A stretch of 64,000 bases of DNA from Zantedeschia hybrid cultivar (GCA_030544215.1 JARZZO010000003.1:18237879-18301878), one strand, 5' to 3'; shown: positions 1-12,433, counted from the stretch's first letter. Translations and numbers: made by a program. Notes: generated by a model from the sequence alone, not told the origin.

Positions 1-1176
1 TTGGGTTAAGTTGGGTATTTTATCATGAAAGGATTGCTGACTAAGAGCTATGGTATTGGTTATGAGCCAACAAGGGTTAGCACGTACAACATCAGACTAA
101 AGGATTTGACGTACGAATTCTTGTTTAGGTTGTGTCTAGGATTAGGATTAACATAAGAAGAAACAGTCAACATTTTGAGAATTTAACTGGATTTGTTTCA
201 TGACTGAGTAAAGCACTTCCCGATCTTGTTCCTCCCTGATCTATAGATGGGAGAGAGGGGGAGTGGATAGGAATAGGCATGATATGTTGTTCTGGAGGCT
301 TTAATCCCATAAGAGTTTTTTAGGTGATGTTGCACATGTTTGTGTGACCAGTTGAAGTTCCACCTTGATTCAGAGTAGTCACGGGAACAACATAATGGGA
401 ACATGCAATGGGCCAAAAACATTTAGGTGCAAAAGGAGATGAGATACAATGAACAAACACACAAGAGCACCATAATTTATCCTGGTTCAGTTCAAAGACC
501 TACATTCAGTCCCTAAGCAACCGTTTGGGAGTTCCACTAGCTCAACGGCTACATAAGGTACAAACCTCTTGCTGGTCTCACAATCCAAGACCTAGCCTCA
601 GCTAGTCTTCTCTTCCTTCAGGAAGAAGCAAACACCCTGCCTTAGTAGGTCTACCCTTCCTCTCAAGGAAGAAGCACAACCAAATGATATCTGATTACAT
701 GTTACGCAACAAGATGCCTTTCAAAGGCTATAATGTGTACAATAAGCTCAGAGAACAAATCAAGACCAAGATAGGAAGAAAGAATGCGTGGAGTCTTGAT
801 TGTTGGTGAAAAGGCCCCGAGAGCTTCAAGCAACATAGTGGAAGTAGAAGTAGTAGGTGCAGTGCTTAGAGTCGAAGCAACCTCTCTAGGCTCTTCTATC
901 TTTTCTCTTTGTTAGTAAGAGGGAATTTAGGTGCAAAGAGTGAGTGCTTGAATTTCAAATTCACAGAGTTCTGTCACTTCGTTCTTCTGCATGAGGCTTC
1001 AATTTATGGATGATTTCAAATTAATCCGTTAAAGCACATCTTTCCATTATCTCATAGTTTCTTCCCCTTATTGATGTGGGTCTCTCCTTGAGTCTAACGT
1101 TAACTTAGATGAGTCTAACGTAAACCGGATTGAGTCTTGCTTGGAGAGAGCTCGCACAAACATTTGTCTTGTTTCA
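1..1176. other. No gene recognised
   Basis: AT-balanced sequence without a convincing exon. From about 421 it reads like retrotransposon flank or LTR sequence (short ORFs, no recognisable domain). I could not find a paired LTR or a primer-binding site, so no element boundaries are given. Confidence 0.4.
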
Positions 1177-3030
1177 CTAGACTAATGTATTCTCAAAAGG
1201 AGTTACATCAGTAAAATGTTCATAAGGTGGAGGTGGTGGTGTAGAAGGTGGAGCAGTCATAAAATGAATAACATTGAGTGCTTTAACAACATCAATTACA
1301 TTGACAAAGTCACTAAGTGGTGAAGGAGAGATAGGAGCAGAGCTAGCCTCTAGTTGAGAAGTAGGTTTAGAGGTACAAGTAGTGGGAATGGTTTCAACTT
1401 CTTCTGTAGTAGTGGCAGAAGAAGGAGAAGGAGAAGGGGGCTGATCATCCTTGGAGAAAGGAGAGGATAGCCTGGTAGGAGAAGGAGAAGGAGAGGAGGT
1501 GGAGGGTGGAGTCATCCCTGACCTTTTGGACCTCTTGACTAGCTTCTTCCTTCTTAGGTAGTGGATTTCCCTTGCTTTCTTCTTGCTCGTCTCTGCTACT
1601 GTTGCTGGTTCTACTGGTGCTACTTGTGGTGAAGGAGAAAGATCTTCTATCTGAGTGTCCATCTCAGCAGTACTTATTGCCTCTGCTGCTGGTACTTCTG
1701 TTGGCTGTTCGGCTGCGGCTGCTGTTCCCTCTGCTGTGGCTGGTTCTAGTCTGGCAGTCCGCAGATCTTTAATTATCTTCTTCATCTATCATGCTCTCAG
1801 CCAACTAAGCCACCAAACTCTTGACTTCATGTAGATCAGTTTGATGCTAATCCATCTTCTTCAGGATTTCTTTATATTGAACTGTTGGAGGATTGGTGGC
1901 AGGAATGTCCTCTCTCCTTTTCCTAACCTGTTCTTTATGGAATCTAGGAGATGGAATTGGATTCCACCTATCCTAATTATCAATGTTTTCTGCCTCAAAC
2001 ATCCCAGAGCTGCATTGATTATCCACATTATCCATAGCTTCTTGGACTGTCTTTGTGCTTCTATGTTGACCTCCCACTTAACCATTACAGGCTTCCCCTC
2101 AATTGGTGCTGTGGGCTGTTGAGAGTGCTCATCCATGGAGGTTAGGAGACTGAGGGTTCCCGGGCCATGTCCACTTCCATTACCTCAGCCTGGTCCTGAG
2201 GCCTTACAGGTTGTGTCTGATGTATTCAGGATGACCTTGATCATAGTCGCTTCCTCAGGCTACCTCTGAGGCTGTTCTTGGATAACCTCAACAATCACCT
2301 CAGGTTGTTCTTGAGGCACATCAATTTGAACTGTCTATATCTGTTGTTTCTTCTTCTTATTCCACTACCACTGATGCAGAGGTGCATTTGGTTTACACAT
2401 TAAGAGAGAAGTGGCTTCTCTTCAATGTGCTTGAATTGCACAGGTGATGCTGGGAAGCTTCATCATTAGATAGATCCACCCCAAAATGTCTGAAGATGAC
2501 GGTGAGCAGGTGACCATATGGTAGCCATACCTTGTTCTTGTTCCCCTTCTTCTTCGATGCTTGCTCACTGCTCTCAACATCTTTCTCCTTTTTACTCTTC
2601 TTCTTGGGATGTGAACTTGCCTCCTGCTGTCTTTATGCTGCTAAGAATGAAACTGGCCAAGTTCACCTCTTTGCCCTTGAAGATCCAATACAACATATCT
2701 GAATCCCCTTTGGTAACTGATGAGAAGCTAGCACATCTGCTCACTAGAGAATGGCTGATGATGATGTGCAACATCTTCTCTGCACTCAAATGATAGGCAT
2801 CTATGCATCCATTCTTGTTGAGGTTGTATTGGGGCCCAATAATCCACTAGGTTTTGGTTGCCATCTCCTCCTTCCTGTTTGGTATATATTCCTTTATTTC
2901 ACACCCGAATAGGGTCTTCAACAACTCATGAGTGACGTTTATCACCTTTACAGTCTGGCCGAGAGATGAATGTCTGTGTACACAACTATAGTGAGGTAGA
3001 ACGCCTTTACCGGATCCTTGTAATATGGCT
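1177..3030 (-). pseudogene. Broken transposon-associated ORF (plant transposon protein type)
   Basis: Two recognisable parts lie on the minus strand. At 2590-3030 the translation reads through pieces such as HELLKTLFGCEIKEYIPNR and YWIFKGKEVNLASFIL, which resemble the domain Pfam calls putative plant transposon protein (PF20167), found in ORFs of plant LTR elements. An in-frame stop follows the first part near 2850. At 1177-1785 an open frame of 202 codons encodes a Ser/Pro/Thr/Ala-rich tail with a short basic patch (KKKAREIHYLRRKKLVKRSKR without its last residue, about residues 88-107), the usual composition of the C-terminal part of such ORFs. The parts are not in one frame. Family assignment is from memory of motif style and is tentative; a low-complexity host protein is the alternative for the 202-codon frame. 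Confidence 0.4.
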
Positions 3031-3645
3031 CTTTGACTTCACAAATCTACTTCTAGGTCATCTTGGTCATGTATCTTTCAGCTGATTCTAATCCTTTGCT
3101 TGTTCATGTAAGTCCATAGCCTTACAGTCACATAATTCGACATTCATGCTTTTATACTTAAGATATTCTTCATCTTGCTGGAAGAACCCTTTGTTTGAGC
3201 CCAAAACCACGGCTGGTGCTGCTACTTGTGCTATTACGGAAGAACTAGGGTTCTGAAAAGATGAAACAACATGAATAGATTGAAAAACTAGATCAGTAGG
3301 ATGAACGAAATGAGGTAGGGATGCACACAAATGCAAATATAAGTTTCGCATCTATATTCACATTCGATTTTACTGAATATGGATACATATTTTACATCCG
3401 TTTTAAATATGGATACATATTTTACATCCTTCTCCCTGGTGCATCCTGTTCATGACTTTCTAATGCTCTTCATCACTTGATGCGGTGGTATTCTTTTGTG
3501 TGATAGTGAGAATCATATTTCTGTCTCTATGTTGTCATTGATGCTCCTCTTAATATGTTCTCATAGTTTGTGTGTGCGCGTGTTTGTGTGTTGGAAAGCC
3601 AATCCTATATGAACAGTTTGTTAGATTTTAACGTAGGTTTTCTTG

Positions 3646-3960
3646 GTATATATACTCCTGTACACTACTGTATTTAGGTATTCCACTTATTGTCATAAAT
3701 ACCCCTAACATCTTCATAAAGGTTGCAATTATACCCTTCTGTCAAAATGACATGAACTCCAACGAATATGTCTGAACATTCCATCAGTGATGGTGAAGTC
3801 GGGGGTACATGCAAAACTCTAGCGAATCTAAGGGCATATATGCAACCTTTTACCATTCGTTTGGAGTTCACGACATTTTGACGGGAAGGATATAACTACA
3901 ACCTTTCTAAAGATGTCAGGGGTATTTATGACAATCTGTGGAAGTGAGGGGTATATATAC
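3646..3960. mobile_element. Fold-back MITE with ~105-bp terminal inverted repeats
   Basis: The left arm (3646 to about 3755) begins GTATATATACTCCTG. The right arm (about 3855-3960), reverse-complemented, begins GTATATATACCCCTC. The arms stay aligned through shared blocks such as GTCATAAATACCCCT and AACTCCAA. The spacer is about 90 bp. No transposase frame is present. Long arms suggest a Mutator-like or fold-back non-autonomous element; no clear target duplication was seen. Confidence 0.75.
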
Positions 3961-4144
3961 AAATACATGGTTAACATATGTATCTTATAGAACACTTATT
4001 TGTTCTTGTCAAAAATGTTTTATGGCATGGAGAATTATGGATCTGAGTTAGCACATTGATACATATGGTTCTTTTATAATCTTAATACTATTTATTGTCA
4101 TTTCCAAATACAAGTGCACAATTGCTGGTGGTCATTGTCATGGC

Positions 4145-4168
4145 ATAACTTAGAAAAGCCTAAGTTAT
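4145..4168. repeat. Perfect 9-bp-arm hairpin
   Basis: ATAACTTAG, a 6-base loop, then CTAAGTTAT. It sits just outside the GC-rich repeat block. The phrase AAAAGCCTAAGT at its right arm recurs near 5617, beyond the far side of the block. Confidence 0.7.
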
Positions 4169-4269
4169 CGGCGATGCCATGTAGCGCCTTGGTGGCGAAA
4201 GTACACACCGAGACTAGCCTAAATTTTTTTGCACTATATTAGAGTTCCGCAACGCCCAAATGCTCAGCC

Positions 4270-4765
4270 CGAAGGCTTCGCTCAAATCTTTTCGGGGAGG
4301 TTCACGACACCAAACTCTAGGCACCCACGCAGGTTGCGCATACATAGGATGGTTGTCGCTCGGGTCCGGCCAGCATTTGCGCCTATACACATTGCCCTCG
4401 GCACCCTCGCCCTATGACCAAGACCTCCGCACTTGCCATCGGCTCCACGCCCATACACTTTGTCTAGGCGCTCGCACCTTGGTCGAGTGGACCTTCGCTT
4501 GGGGCCTACCGACTCCACGCACTGCGCCTTATCTAGGCACCCTTGCTCGGTTGGGCGAGCCTTCTCTTAGGCCTGTCGGCTGCGCGCGTAGCGCCTTACC
4601 TAGGCACCCCGTTGCGGCCATACAAACTTCCGCTCGAGGACTGTTGGCTCCGCGCCTCGCACCTTCACCTACACACCCTCGCTACCGCAATACACCTTCG
4701 CTCGGGGCGTGCTGGCTATGCGCGCTGTGCCTTCGCCTAGGCTCGCTCGCTTAGGTCTACCCCAA
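4270..4765. repeat. GC-rich minisatellite, unit ~67 bp
   Basis: Successive units begin near 4494, 4561, 4628 and 4697 (spacings 67, 67 and 69). They share the order CTTCGCTCGGGG.., a GGCTCCGCGC-like block, then GCGCCTTACCTAGGCACCC. More diverged units can be followed back to about 4350. Several open frames cross the block on both strands, but they are by-products of the repeat and its GC content. Confidence 0.7.
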
Positions 4766-5970
4766 GTTAATCGGCCCTCGGCCCTCTGGCTTTGCAGAAG
4801 GGTGAAACGGCATAGCTCGAGATCCGCCCAGCTAGTTACACTTAAAGGCCTTCAACTTGGCCGACACTTAGCCACCAAACATCGCCGCCTCAGCGGGATT
4901 GCGTCGGTGCACCATGCCACCGCTGCCCTTCACGCGCGAACTTGCATGTTAGGTCCATCGCCTATGCGGATCCTGTTTCAACGGTTCTTCGGAGCTCACA
5001 GCCTCCGCTGCCCATGGTTGGCAGTACCGGCCGATACCGGTACGTACCGGTACCGGTACCCACTGATACCGGTACCGGTACTGCCATCCTTGCCGCCGCC
5101 TTATGGGACTTAGCTCCGCAAGAATGGGTCTTCCTCGATGTACAGCTTGCTTCACGGGCCACTCGGTGTTTTAGGCTACCGCCGCCTTGCGGGAGATGCG
5201 CATGGATAAGTAGCAACAACTTCCTGCCTTCATAGAAACATACAAGGCATGCGCCTAGCCCTGCGTATACCAGAGGAGGCGACGGCCACCTGTGGGCCTT
5301 GCCTTCGGCTAGCCGGTGCGACATAGCCTACGACCAATGAACCATAGGGGGCAACCTCCTCCCTGAATCCCCTCACACCTAGCATGGCCCTCTGCCATAA
5401 GTCCGGCTTCTTCCACGAAGGAACTCACCGACACGTTAGACCACACCTAAACGCGGCGGCCACACAACCGAAGTGTGGCTGAGGGGGTCTGGTCGGGCGA
5501 AGCCGTAACCTACCGCCCTCCGGACATAGTTCGGCTCCGTCATTAACCTACGAATCAAAGACTTCACCAACTAGGCCGCCCCTCCGGTACTCCCGAGTAG
5601 TCAAAATTTAGTAAAAAGCCTAAGTCACGATTTCGGTCGTGACGTCATGCATTAAGGTGTATGTGTGTATTTATGTCTAGAAATTGGCACATACAAAGCT
5701 TGTTGAAATAAGTGCAATATGGCATGATGGATCAAAATAACATACACGATAATAGTGCAAAACAAGGAGTCTCACCTTATCCCCTGATTGTGCCATCTCT
5801 GTTTATTTGAATAACAAAATTGGCTTTATAATCTACACTTTCTTCGAAAAAATATTGCAAATGAGAACTAATGGATGAAAAGACAATGTATCCATTTTGT
5901 TATGTCAAGACTGTCACGTTGGTTGCATCATGCCCTTTGATTGTGGCACGTATGGCCAGCATTGTAGCCT
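4766..5970. other. GC-rich tract, then unannotated sequence
   Basis: High GC continues to about 5600. It includes a palindromic cluster of GGTACC/TACCGG steps at 5022-5087, bounded by GGCAGTACC and GGTACTGCC. After 5650 the sequence returns to AT-rich with nothing recognised. The tract could be transposon LTR or leader sequence. No gene motif was found despite open frames of up to 134 codons. Confidence 0.5.
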
Positions 5971-5975
5971 ACATT

Positions 5976-8131
5976 TGTCACTCCCCAAATTTAAGGCGCA
6001 ACAACAATAATTAAATCAAATTCAAGACTATTCCTCATTATAAGGAAATAATAGGACAAAATTGTCATTGATAAACTACTGATAAATTTGATAACAAATT
6101 CCAAAGTTCTCGACTTCTTAACTCATCTTATTTACAATAATCTCAAAAATTTACAAGAGCTAAAATTTACATGGAACTATCTGGATGAAGTTAAGTGACT
6201 CTCTACTTAAATCTCATCTTGATCAATATTATCTCCTTCCTTAGAAATTGAAAATATTCATTTGAAATTTGTAAGCATAATGCGTTTAATAGGATTTACA
6301 TCTTAAAATTACTTCAATAGTATTATTAGTTAATTATGAAGACTTGTAAGGAAAGGATAATCAAGAAATAGATGAATTAGGATAATATGATTCAAATGTA
6401 GATTAACAAGAAGGAAGAGGTCATTTGTACATAATTACATAATGGTAGTGCCAGTACTCAATAATCGGTAATTTCAAACAAACAAGTATGGCATGAGTAA
6501 ATAGACAAGTGAAGCATGGTTATGAAACAAATAAGCAAGTAAATGAGTCAAAGCATGAGATTCAATAGACTGGACATCATCATTTATTGGTAAACAAGTC
6601 AGGAGGTAGTCAAACTCACATATCAGGTATCAAGAATCAAGTATCAGGACTCATGTATTAGAAATCAAGTATTAGGAATGGTCTAGCAACCTAATCAGGA
6701 ATAAGAGGTGCAATGCTACAGTTTGTAGAACCACACCAAATAGAACCCCTTGATCAAGAACTTCTACGGAGTAATGTCCAATGACACCCCAAAATCAAGA
6801 AACTCCTAGGGAGAAATCTTTAAGGAGAAGCTCTATATAGGGCCTTTAAGGAGAAATCCCAAGCGAGATGTTCTACCAATTGATCATTAAACCCCTATAG
6901 GTATAAGAACTTTTGGGGTGCTCCTCTTCGGGACTAGATCGAGCCCCATTGCTACTAACATTGAAAAGTTAATAAACTCACAGGCCACAAGCAATCAGTT
7001 AACTAGACCTAATATAAGAGAATTGTCCAGTATATATCGCGTAGCAACAAGGTATGCAAGATATCAACAAAGGTATGTCAAGTGACAAGGTTCAAGGCTA
7101 TAAGGAGAGCAAAAGAGAATATCAAGTAAATGAAAAGAGGTCACAATCGTTTTCTTATTTCTTGCGGGAGTTGGAGAACACCTACTTAATTTATGAAAGT
7201 AGGCCTATAAGTTTCCGCTGCGCAACTGTGATATGCCCACATGCACGTAGTCGACAATCAATCCATTACCTTGAGAAGCCTTTGTACGCCAACATTCTCA
7301 AGCACGAGTAGGAGCGGAACTGCTTTCATTCTGGATCTTCTTCTTGTTCTTCTCCTTCTTCTTCTCTCTCTCTCTCTCTCTCTCTTTAAGATCTTGGTGA
7401 ATGAAGGAGATGGGTTGGAGGTAAAGGGTTTACCCCTATTTATAGGTGGAAAAGAAGAGCATAAGGATGAGAGGAGGTAAAAGAAGCCACTAGAAGAGGG
7501 CGAGGTGGCACGCGAGGTGTCCAAGGAAGGTTGTAAAATAAGATGAGGTGTTGGGAATGAGGTGGCAAGTTAATCATTATGCTAGGAATAAGGATGCAAG
7601 GTGTCTCCATCTCTTAATCATTACATGTTGAGGTGTCAAAGCGAGGTGGCAAGAAAAGAAGTTTCTAGAAATAAACTAGGTGGCAGGGAGATACTTAAAG
7701 GCTAAGCAACATTTATCTCTCCTTACATTTATACCTATTACTTAAAAATAATTACATATATACCCCTACATCATGACTTCTTCATCAAGTAACCGATAAG
7801 GATCCTTTTTTGGCTATTTAAGGGCAATTTTTGAATCTTAGAAAATTTAATTTAAGACCTTATAAAAATTATCAATCACTCAATCACACTTTAATTCTTA
7901 AACTTTTGATAATTATATTTATATTTTTAAGGATTTGTAAATATACCATTTTTTTAAAATTATGTATATTTTATTAAGACTTATTAACAACTTAATTATA
8001 CCATAAATTCACCAAAATCCTAAGTAAACTTTTCCTTTTGATACTTTGCCAAAAATCTAAGAATTATCTTAAGTATTACCCTTCTATTTAATTTTTTTTT
8101 TTTTTAAAGCAATTTGAGTACAACCCTCACA
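5976..8131 (-). mobile_element. Solo LTR (2,156 bp) with 5-bp target duplication
   Basis: It starts TGTCACTCCCC and ends CCCTCACA, the TG..CA ends of an LTR. It is flanked on both sides by ACATT (5971-5975 and 8132-8136), a perfect 5-bp duplication. A TATA-like CCTATAAATAGGGG on the minus strand (7433-7446) and a downstream CT/GA tract (about 7350-7386) suggest the LTR reads leftwards. No gag or pol sequence adjoins it, so it is a recombined solo LTR. Size and layout fit Ty3-gypsy elements; the superfamily is inferred. Confidence 0.85.
7350..7386. repeat. CT-rich microsatellite within the solo LTR
   Basis: TTCTTCT steps grade into an uninterrupted (CT)n run, just downstream (minus-strand sense) of the LTR TATA-like box. 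Confidence 0.8.
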
Positions 8132-8513
8132 ACATTCCTGAGATCCCCCTCATTCAATTTGGTTCTTGTGTTGAACGCATCCTGTTTCTTAAATTTGCTC
8201 ATTAGTTCTGTTGAATGGCATATCTTTTAGGATTTTTTGGGCGTAACTTTCACCCCAAAAGCCACTTTGGACTTCCACCTCTAACATGGGAAGTACTAGG
8301 GAGGGAGTAACCCAACTGATTTTGGCAGATTCACCCTTCAATCCCTCCCTCATATCTAGTTTCTCCAAGTAGAAAGCTCAAGCCAAAAAATCACAAATGC
8401 CTTAAACGGTCTAACACACCCTAAATAATTGCTTGTTCTGTTGAATGCCATGTCTCTTTTAACAATGCATTTTAGATTCTTAAACTTCATTTTGATACAA
8501 GGTTACATGATAG

Positions 8514-10431
8514 GTTGGTGAAGCCCAGAGGAATACTAGTCTACAGTACTTGTTCAATTGATCCTGAAGAAAATGAAGCAAGAATTGAAGCATTTCTTGA
8601 TAGAAACCCAGTACGTGCTTAATCAAATCCCTTCCTTTTTTAGTATTTTTGCCTATATTTATTCCAATATTACCTTTTAAGATACTAGCATATTGAAGAT
8701 GAGGACTAATACTTAACTGTTGCCCAAGGTTCTGTAAAAATGTTGGGCTTTTTGGCAGTCATATCCAATCAGTAACTCAATTTTTGTTCTTTTCTTTTGT
8801 TGGGTTGAGACTGTGTTTGCCCCGAATGGCTTTTGTTCTCATAGTTGGACTTAGTTACATGCACTGCTATATTTTCAGACAAATAACTCATACAGTTTAT
8901 GTCACATAGTGTTGGGCATGCCATGAGCAATTAACCTTTGGCCCTTATTTTGTTTATCCTGCTTTATGTATATTAAGAGGAAAGTAGCACTGCTGAGTTT
9001 GCCGCACGCGCGCGCGCGCGTGTGTGTGTGTGATTCGGAGCTGTTGATATGTTAGCTTACTAGGGAGTCTCTGTGTATGCGTTATATATATACATTTAGT
9101 CTTACTTGGTACTCTAGTTTATCTTTCTTCATGAGATTATTTGTGTTCTCTCTCTTTTGTGCCCATTTCATTTACAAATGTACAAAGCTTGATCATGAAT
9201 CATGAAGCTAATATCCATCCTCTGGAAACGGTTCAAGACACTTGTGGTATCCAATCAATTATTCAGTTTCTTCTTTTTTTTCCTCAGGTTGATATTATCT
9301 TTACCTCATAGGATGGCACTTTTTTGTGTTTTAAAATCAGATGTTTAATTAATGTTAGACTTAGTTGTAAGGGGTTTGCATGATTCCAAACAATTGTCTG
9401 GCACAATTCATGTTACATACATGGTGATTAGGGGTGTAAATGGGGTGGGTTGGGCTGGGCTATGTAGTAATTTGGGCTGACCTAAATTAAAAATGGCCCA
9501 GTCCAATGTCAACCCAGCCCAAACTCGGCTCAAATTACTACAACCCAACCCAAATTCAAAATGATGAATTTGGGAGGGTGGATTGGGTTGTGTTGGGCTG
9601 GCCCAATTTGTAGATAATTTGTTAGAAGCATCTTACTTTTTTATATGAATTAATGCAGAAGTCAATGGACTAACTTCGGCCAGCCTAAATTCAGTCCCAC
9701 CCAACCCAAATTTGTTTAATGCCAACCAAATTTAACCCAACCCATTTTAAATAATTTGGGTCAGCCAATTTAAGATAATTTGGGCTGGGGGTTGGACCGT
9801 GGGCTGGCCTACCCAATTGACACCCCTAATGGTGAGGCACATGAACAGTAAGTTTAATCCCTTGTTTTCTTTACCTGCTATGTACTATTCTTTTAGTAGG
9901 AAAGCAGTCCTCAATCCCATCATCTCTCAAGGAAAGCTGTCCTCAATCCCTTGTTTTCTTTACCTGCTATGTACTATTCTTTTAATAGGAAAGCAGTCCT
10001 CAATCCCATCATCTCTCAAGGAAATAGCAAAGCAGCCCTGCTGAAGGCCGGTTTCCTGTGAGGTTGTTGACCAAAAGTGCCAATATGCTTTGCCTTATAA
10101 CTTTTTTATTATATTTCATGAGATTATTTCTGTTCTCTTTGGACCATAATGCCTATTTCATTCTCTTTCATATGTAAAGGTGGACGTTTTTTTTTTTTTT
10201 TTTTCAAAGAAGTTGTGATATCCACCACCACTTTTAAAATAATGTGTAAAGCTAGATAATTAAACTGGCATCCGATGTATTCAACAGGAGTTTGTTGTAG
10301 ATTCTGCAGTCGGATATGTGCCTTCTGATTTTGTGACAGATAGAGGCTTCTATTTCTCAAATCCAGTGAAGCATTCACTGGATGGCTCATTCGGAGCTCG
10401 TCTAGTGAGATGTGGAAAACATGCAGGCTGA
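8514..10431 (+). CDS. RsmB/NOL1-NOP2-Sun family rRNA m5C methyltransferase, last two exons
   Basis: Exon A (8514-8610) follows the acceptor GATAG and ends at GTACGT. It encodes LVKPRGILVYSTCSIDPEEN and a further 12 residues, the conserved catalytic block of SAM-dependent rRNA cytosine-5 methyltransferases; the TCS cysteine is the release cysteine of motif VI. Exon B (10288-10431) follows CAACAG and encodes EFVVDSAVGYVP..DFVTDRGFYF..HSLDGSFGARLVR and then a stop, the usual C terminus of bacterial-type RsmB. The phases match (exon A ends a codon; exon B starts one). Plant homologues of this bacterial type are thought to act on organelle 16S rRNA. The motif IV exon with the catalytic Pro-Cys was not found between position 1 and 8513, so upstream exons are outside the window, displaced by transposons, or lost. 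A 1.7-kb intron holds a hAT MITE and a short tandem duplication. Confidence 0.85.
9003..9031. repeat. Alternating purine-pyrimidine run (CG)n(TG)n
   Basis: A CG-dinucleotide run passes directly into a TG-dinucleotide run inside the methyltransferase intron. Such alternation is the classic Z-DNA-prone pattern. Confidence 0.8.
9429..9828. mobile_element. hAT-type MITE in the methyltransferase intron
   Basis: The left end is TAGGGGTGTAAATGGGG; the right end, reverse-complemented, is TAGGGGTGTCAATTGGG. It is flanked by 8-bp ATGGTGAT (9421-9428) and ATGGTGAG (9829-9836), 7 of 8 identical, as expected of hAT insertion. The interior is a GGGCTGGG/CCCAACCC-rich low-complexity sequence with no transposase. 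Confidence 0.88.
9853..10030. repeat. 89-bp tandem duplication
   Basis: The block containing CTTGTTTTCTTTACCTGCTA and CCCATCATCTCTCAAGGAAA occurs twice with an 89-bp offset (9861 and 9950) and very few differences. It lies between the MITE and the last methyltransferase exon. Confidence 0.85.
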
Positions 10432-12433
10432 ATTCTTGTAAGTCATGGCATTGTTTTTAAGATTTTACTCAATGTCTCTCTAACAAAGTTTTTCATCTTA
10501 TAGCATTGCCTACAGAAATGCCATATGCCTATTCAGTTACAATCTGTGCCAGATTGTTTCATGAATGTTCTTAACTCGCATTATAGTGATCCGAGATTTG
10601 TAATTAGAAGGGGTGAGGCAGTTTGTTGGAATAGCCAAGTTCTTTGCTTTAACTTCACGCCAACCAAACCTCGATTCAAGTAGAAGCAATGCATTCTAAC
10701 AGAATCATTTGTTCAGTCACTCTGCAAGCTGTAAAATTGCGTTCCATTCAGGTATCACTACTCCAGAGTTCCTGTTTTACCGAAGAGGCCATTCGGTGCT
10801 GGTGGTGGTATCAGTCTGTCCAAGCACAAAAGTGAAGAGTATGACAATCAACTGGGGTCTGGGGCTTGCCCGTTGTACGGTAGGAAAATAGCAGAGTCTG
10901 AGGATGCAAAACATAGATGTGAGCATGGGTCCTACCTGTATGGCTAAAAGTGTCTTCTTAGAAGGCTGATTCTCTTTTGAAGATCTGATGAACCTTTCCT
11001 ATGGCTGTTGGTTTATTGTTCTACGGAGGACTGTTCAGTGCAGTGAATGCTTTGTGGAAGCATAGAGCAGACAACTTTCTTCAACCCGAAACCAATCAAT
11101 GGCCAATGACGAGTACCGAGTGCAAACCATCAGAGTTAGGTATTTCAGGCTTTTATGATTTCATTTTTATAGATGAGTAGTGTCTTTTGATTGTTTTGGT
11201 GTATAATATATCTTGGAAAATGTTGATGTGATATGACTCAAATGTTGTCTTATCATCAATGTCTGAGACTTATGTTTTGCAGTAACTTATGATCCAATAA
11301 AGATTTGAACAAAATTATCCAACAAGTTGTCAACTAGATGTCTTAAACTTTAGGATTGTCATATGCCTTGAGGAGAAAGAGAAATCTTCCTCATTTCTCC
11401 CATACATCCTTGCAGACCTGCGGTATTTCAGTTTAGTGTGGCCCCTCACCCTCTTTTCTTTTCAAATGCTCTTAGGTCTTCTGTGATATTTTTTTTCCTT
11501 TATCTGAGTATGTGCGAGACAAGTTGAGTGAGAAAAGTTGCCAAGTCTCTTCCCATCTTTTATCTCATTGAATGTGTGAGATGAGTGAGAAAATTTGCTG
11601 AACCCTAACCCCTGTGCGTGTGCTGGAAGTTCACGATTGGAGCAAGACCCGAGCACCATTTCTAGTAGCTTCCTTGCAAACTATAGTTCATTAAAACTTA
11701 GGTTTTCAAGATTACCACATAAAAGGTGGACCATCGAGCAATAAGATCAACAGCACCACTGGATTGTTTGGTGGGACCATCAAAAATGAGTTTGACTGAC
11801 CCTGCGGGAGGCCGGCCTCCACTTTACTTGCTTCTCCACCTTCTTAATCTCTGTATCGTTAAGGAGGGAGTGGACTTTATACACATTGACACCTTCAATC
11901 CGGTAATCAGGGTCAAGTCCTTTTCCTTGCCTTCTTAATGGATATGCCACTATCTCCATTATGAGGTTGTTTGTTTCGACATAAAACAGTACATGTAAGA
12001 AAATAATTCATTTTACACTGTTTTTGGTTGTTCATATGATGTAAAATAGTGTAAATCAAAATCTTGTCTGGACTTTGTCTATCTACTTGGCAGGCCCATT
12101 TCCATGTTTCAGTTTACGGAGAAGACCCACTATAAATCAAAACAAGAATATTTTAGCATTCTCTCAGTTCGTTTTTATAGACAACCAAACAAATGTCTTC
12201 CGACTCTAAAATCATAAAATTTCACTTATTTTAAAACCGGTGATTTGAATGATGAATTACAGAGTTTTTTTTTTTCATTTCATTTGTTACACCTATTGGG
12301 ACTCATTAGATGTATAAAAAGTAAGTTTTATAAGAACTATGTAATCGAGTGATCAAATAGCGCCTACATGTTGTAAAGAGAGATAAAAATGTATATTATA
12401 ACATTCCTCCCATAGAATAGATGTGGATTAAAC
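10432..12433. other. 3' flank of methyltransferase gene; no other gene recognised
   Basis: The first few hundred bases are presumably 3'UTR of the upstream gene. The remainder has only short unsupported frames and AT-rich tracts. Confidence 0.5.

Noticed and set aside
4260..5324. Open frames of 97-164 codons on both strands
   Set aside because: They lie in a GC-rich tandem repeat or palindromic tract, have no domain, and overlap in several frames.
7258..7524. 88-codon minus frame with an RRRR/ERERER tract
   Set aside because: Translation of a CT/GA microsatellite inside the solo LTR.
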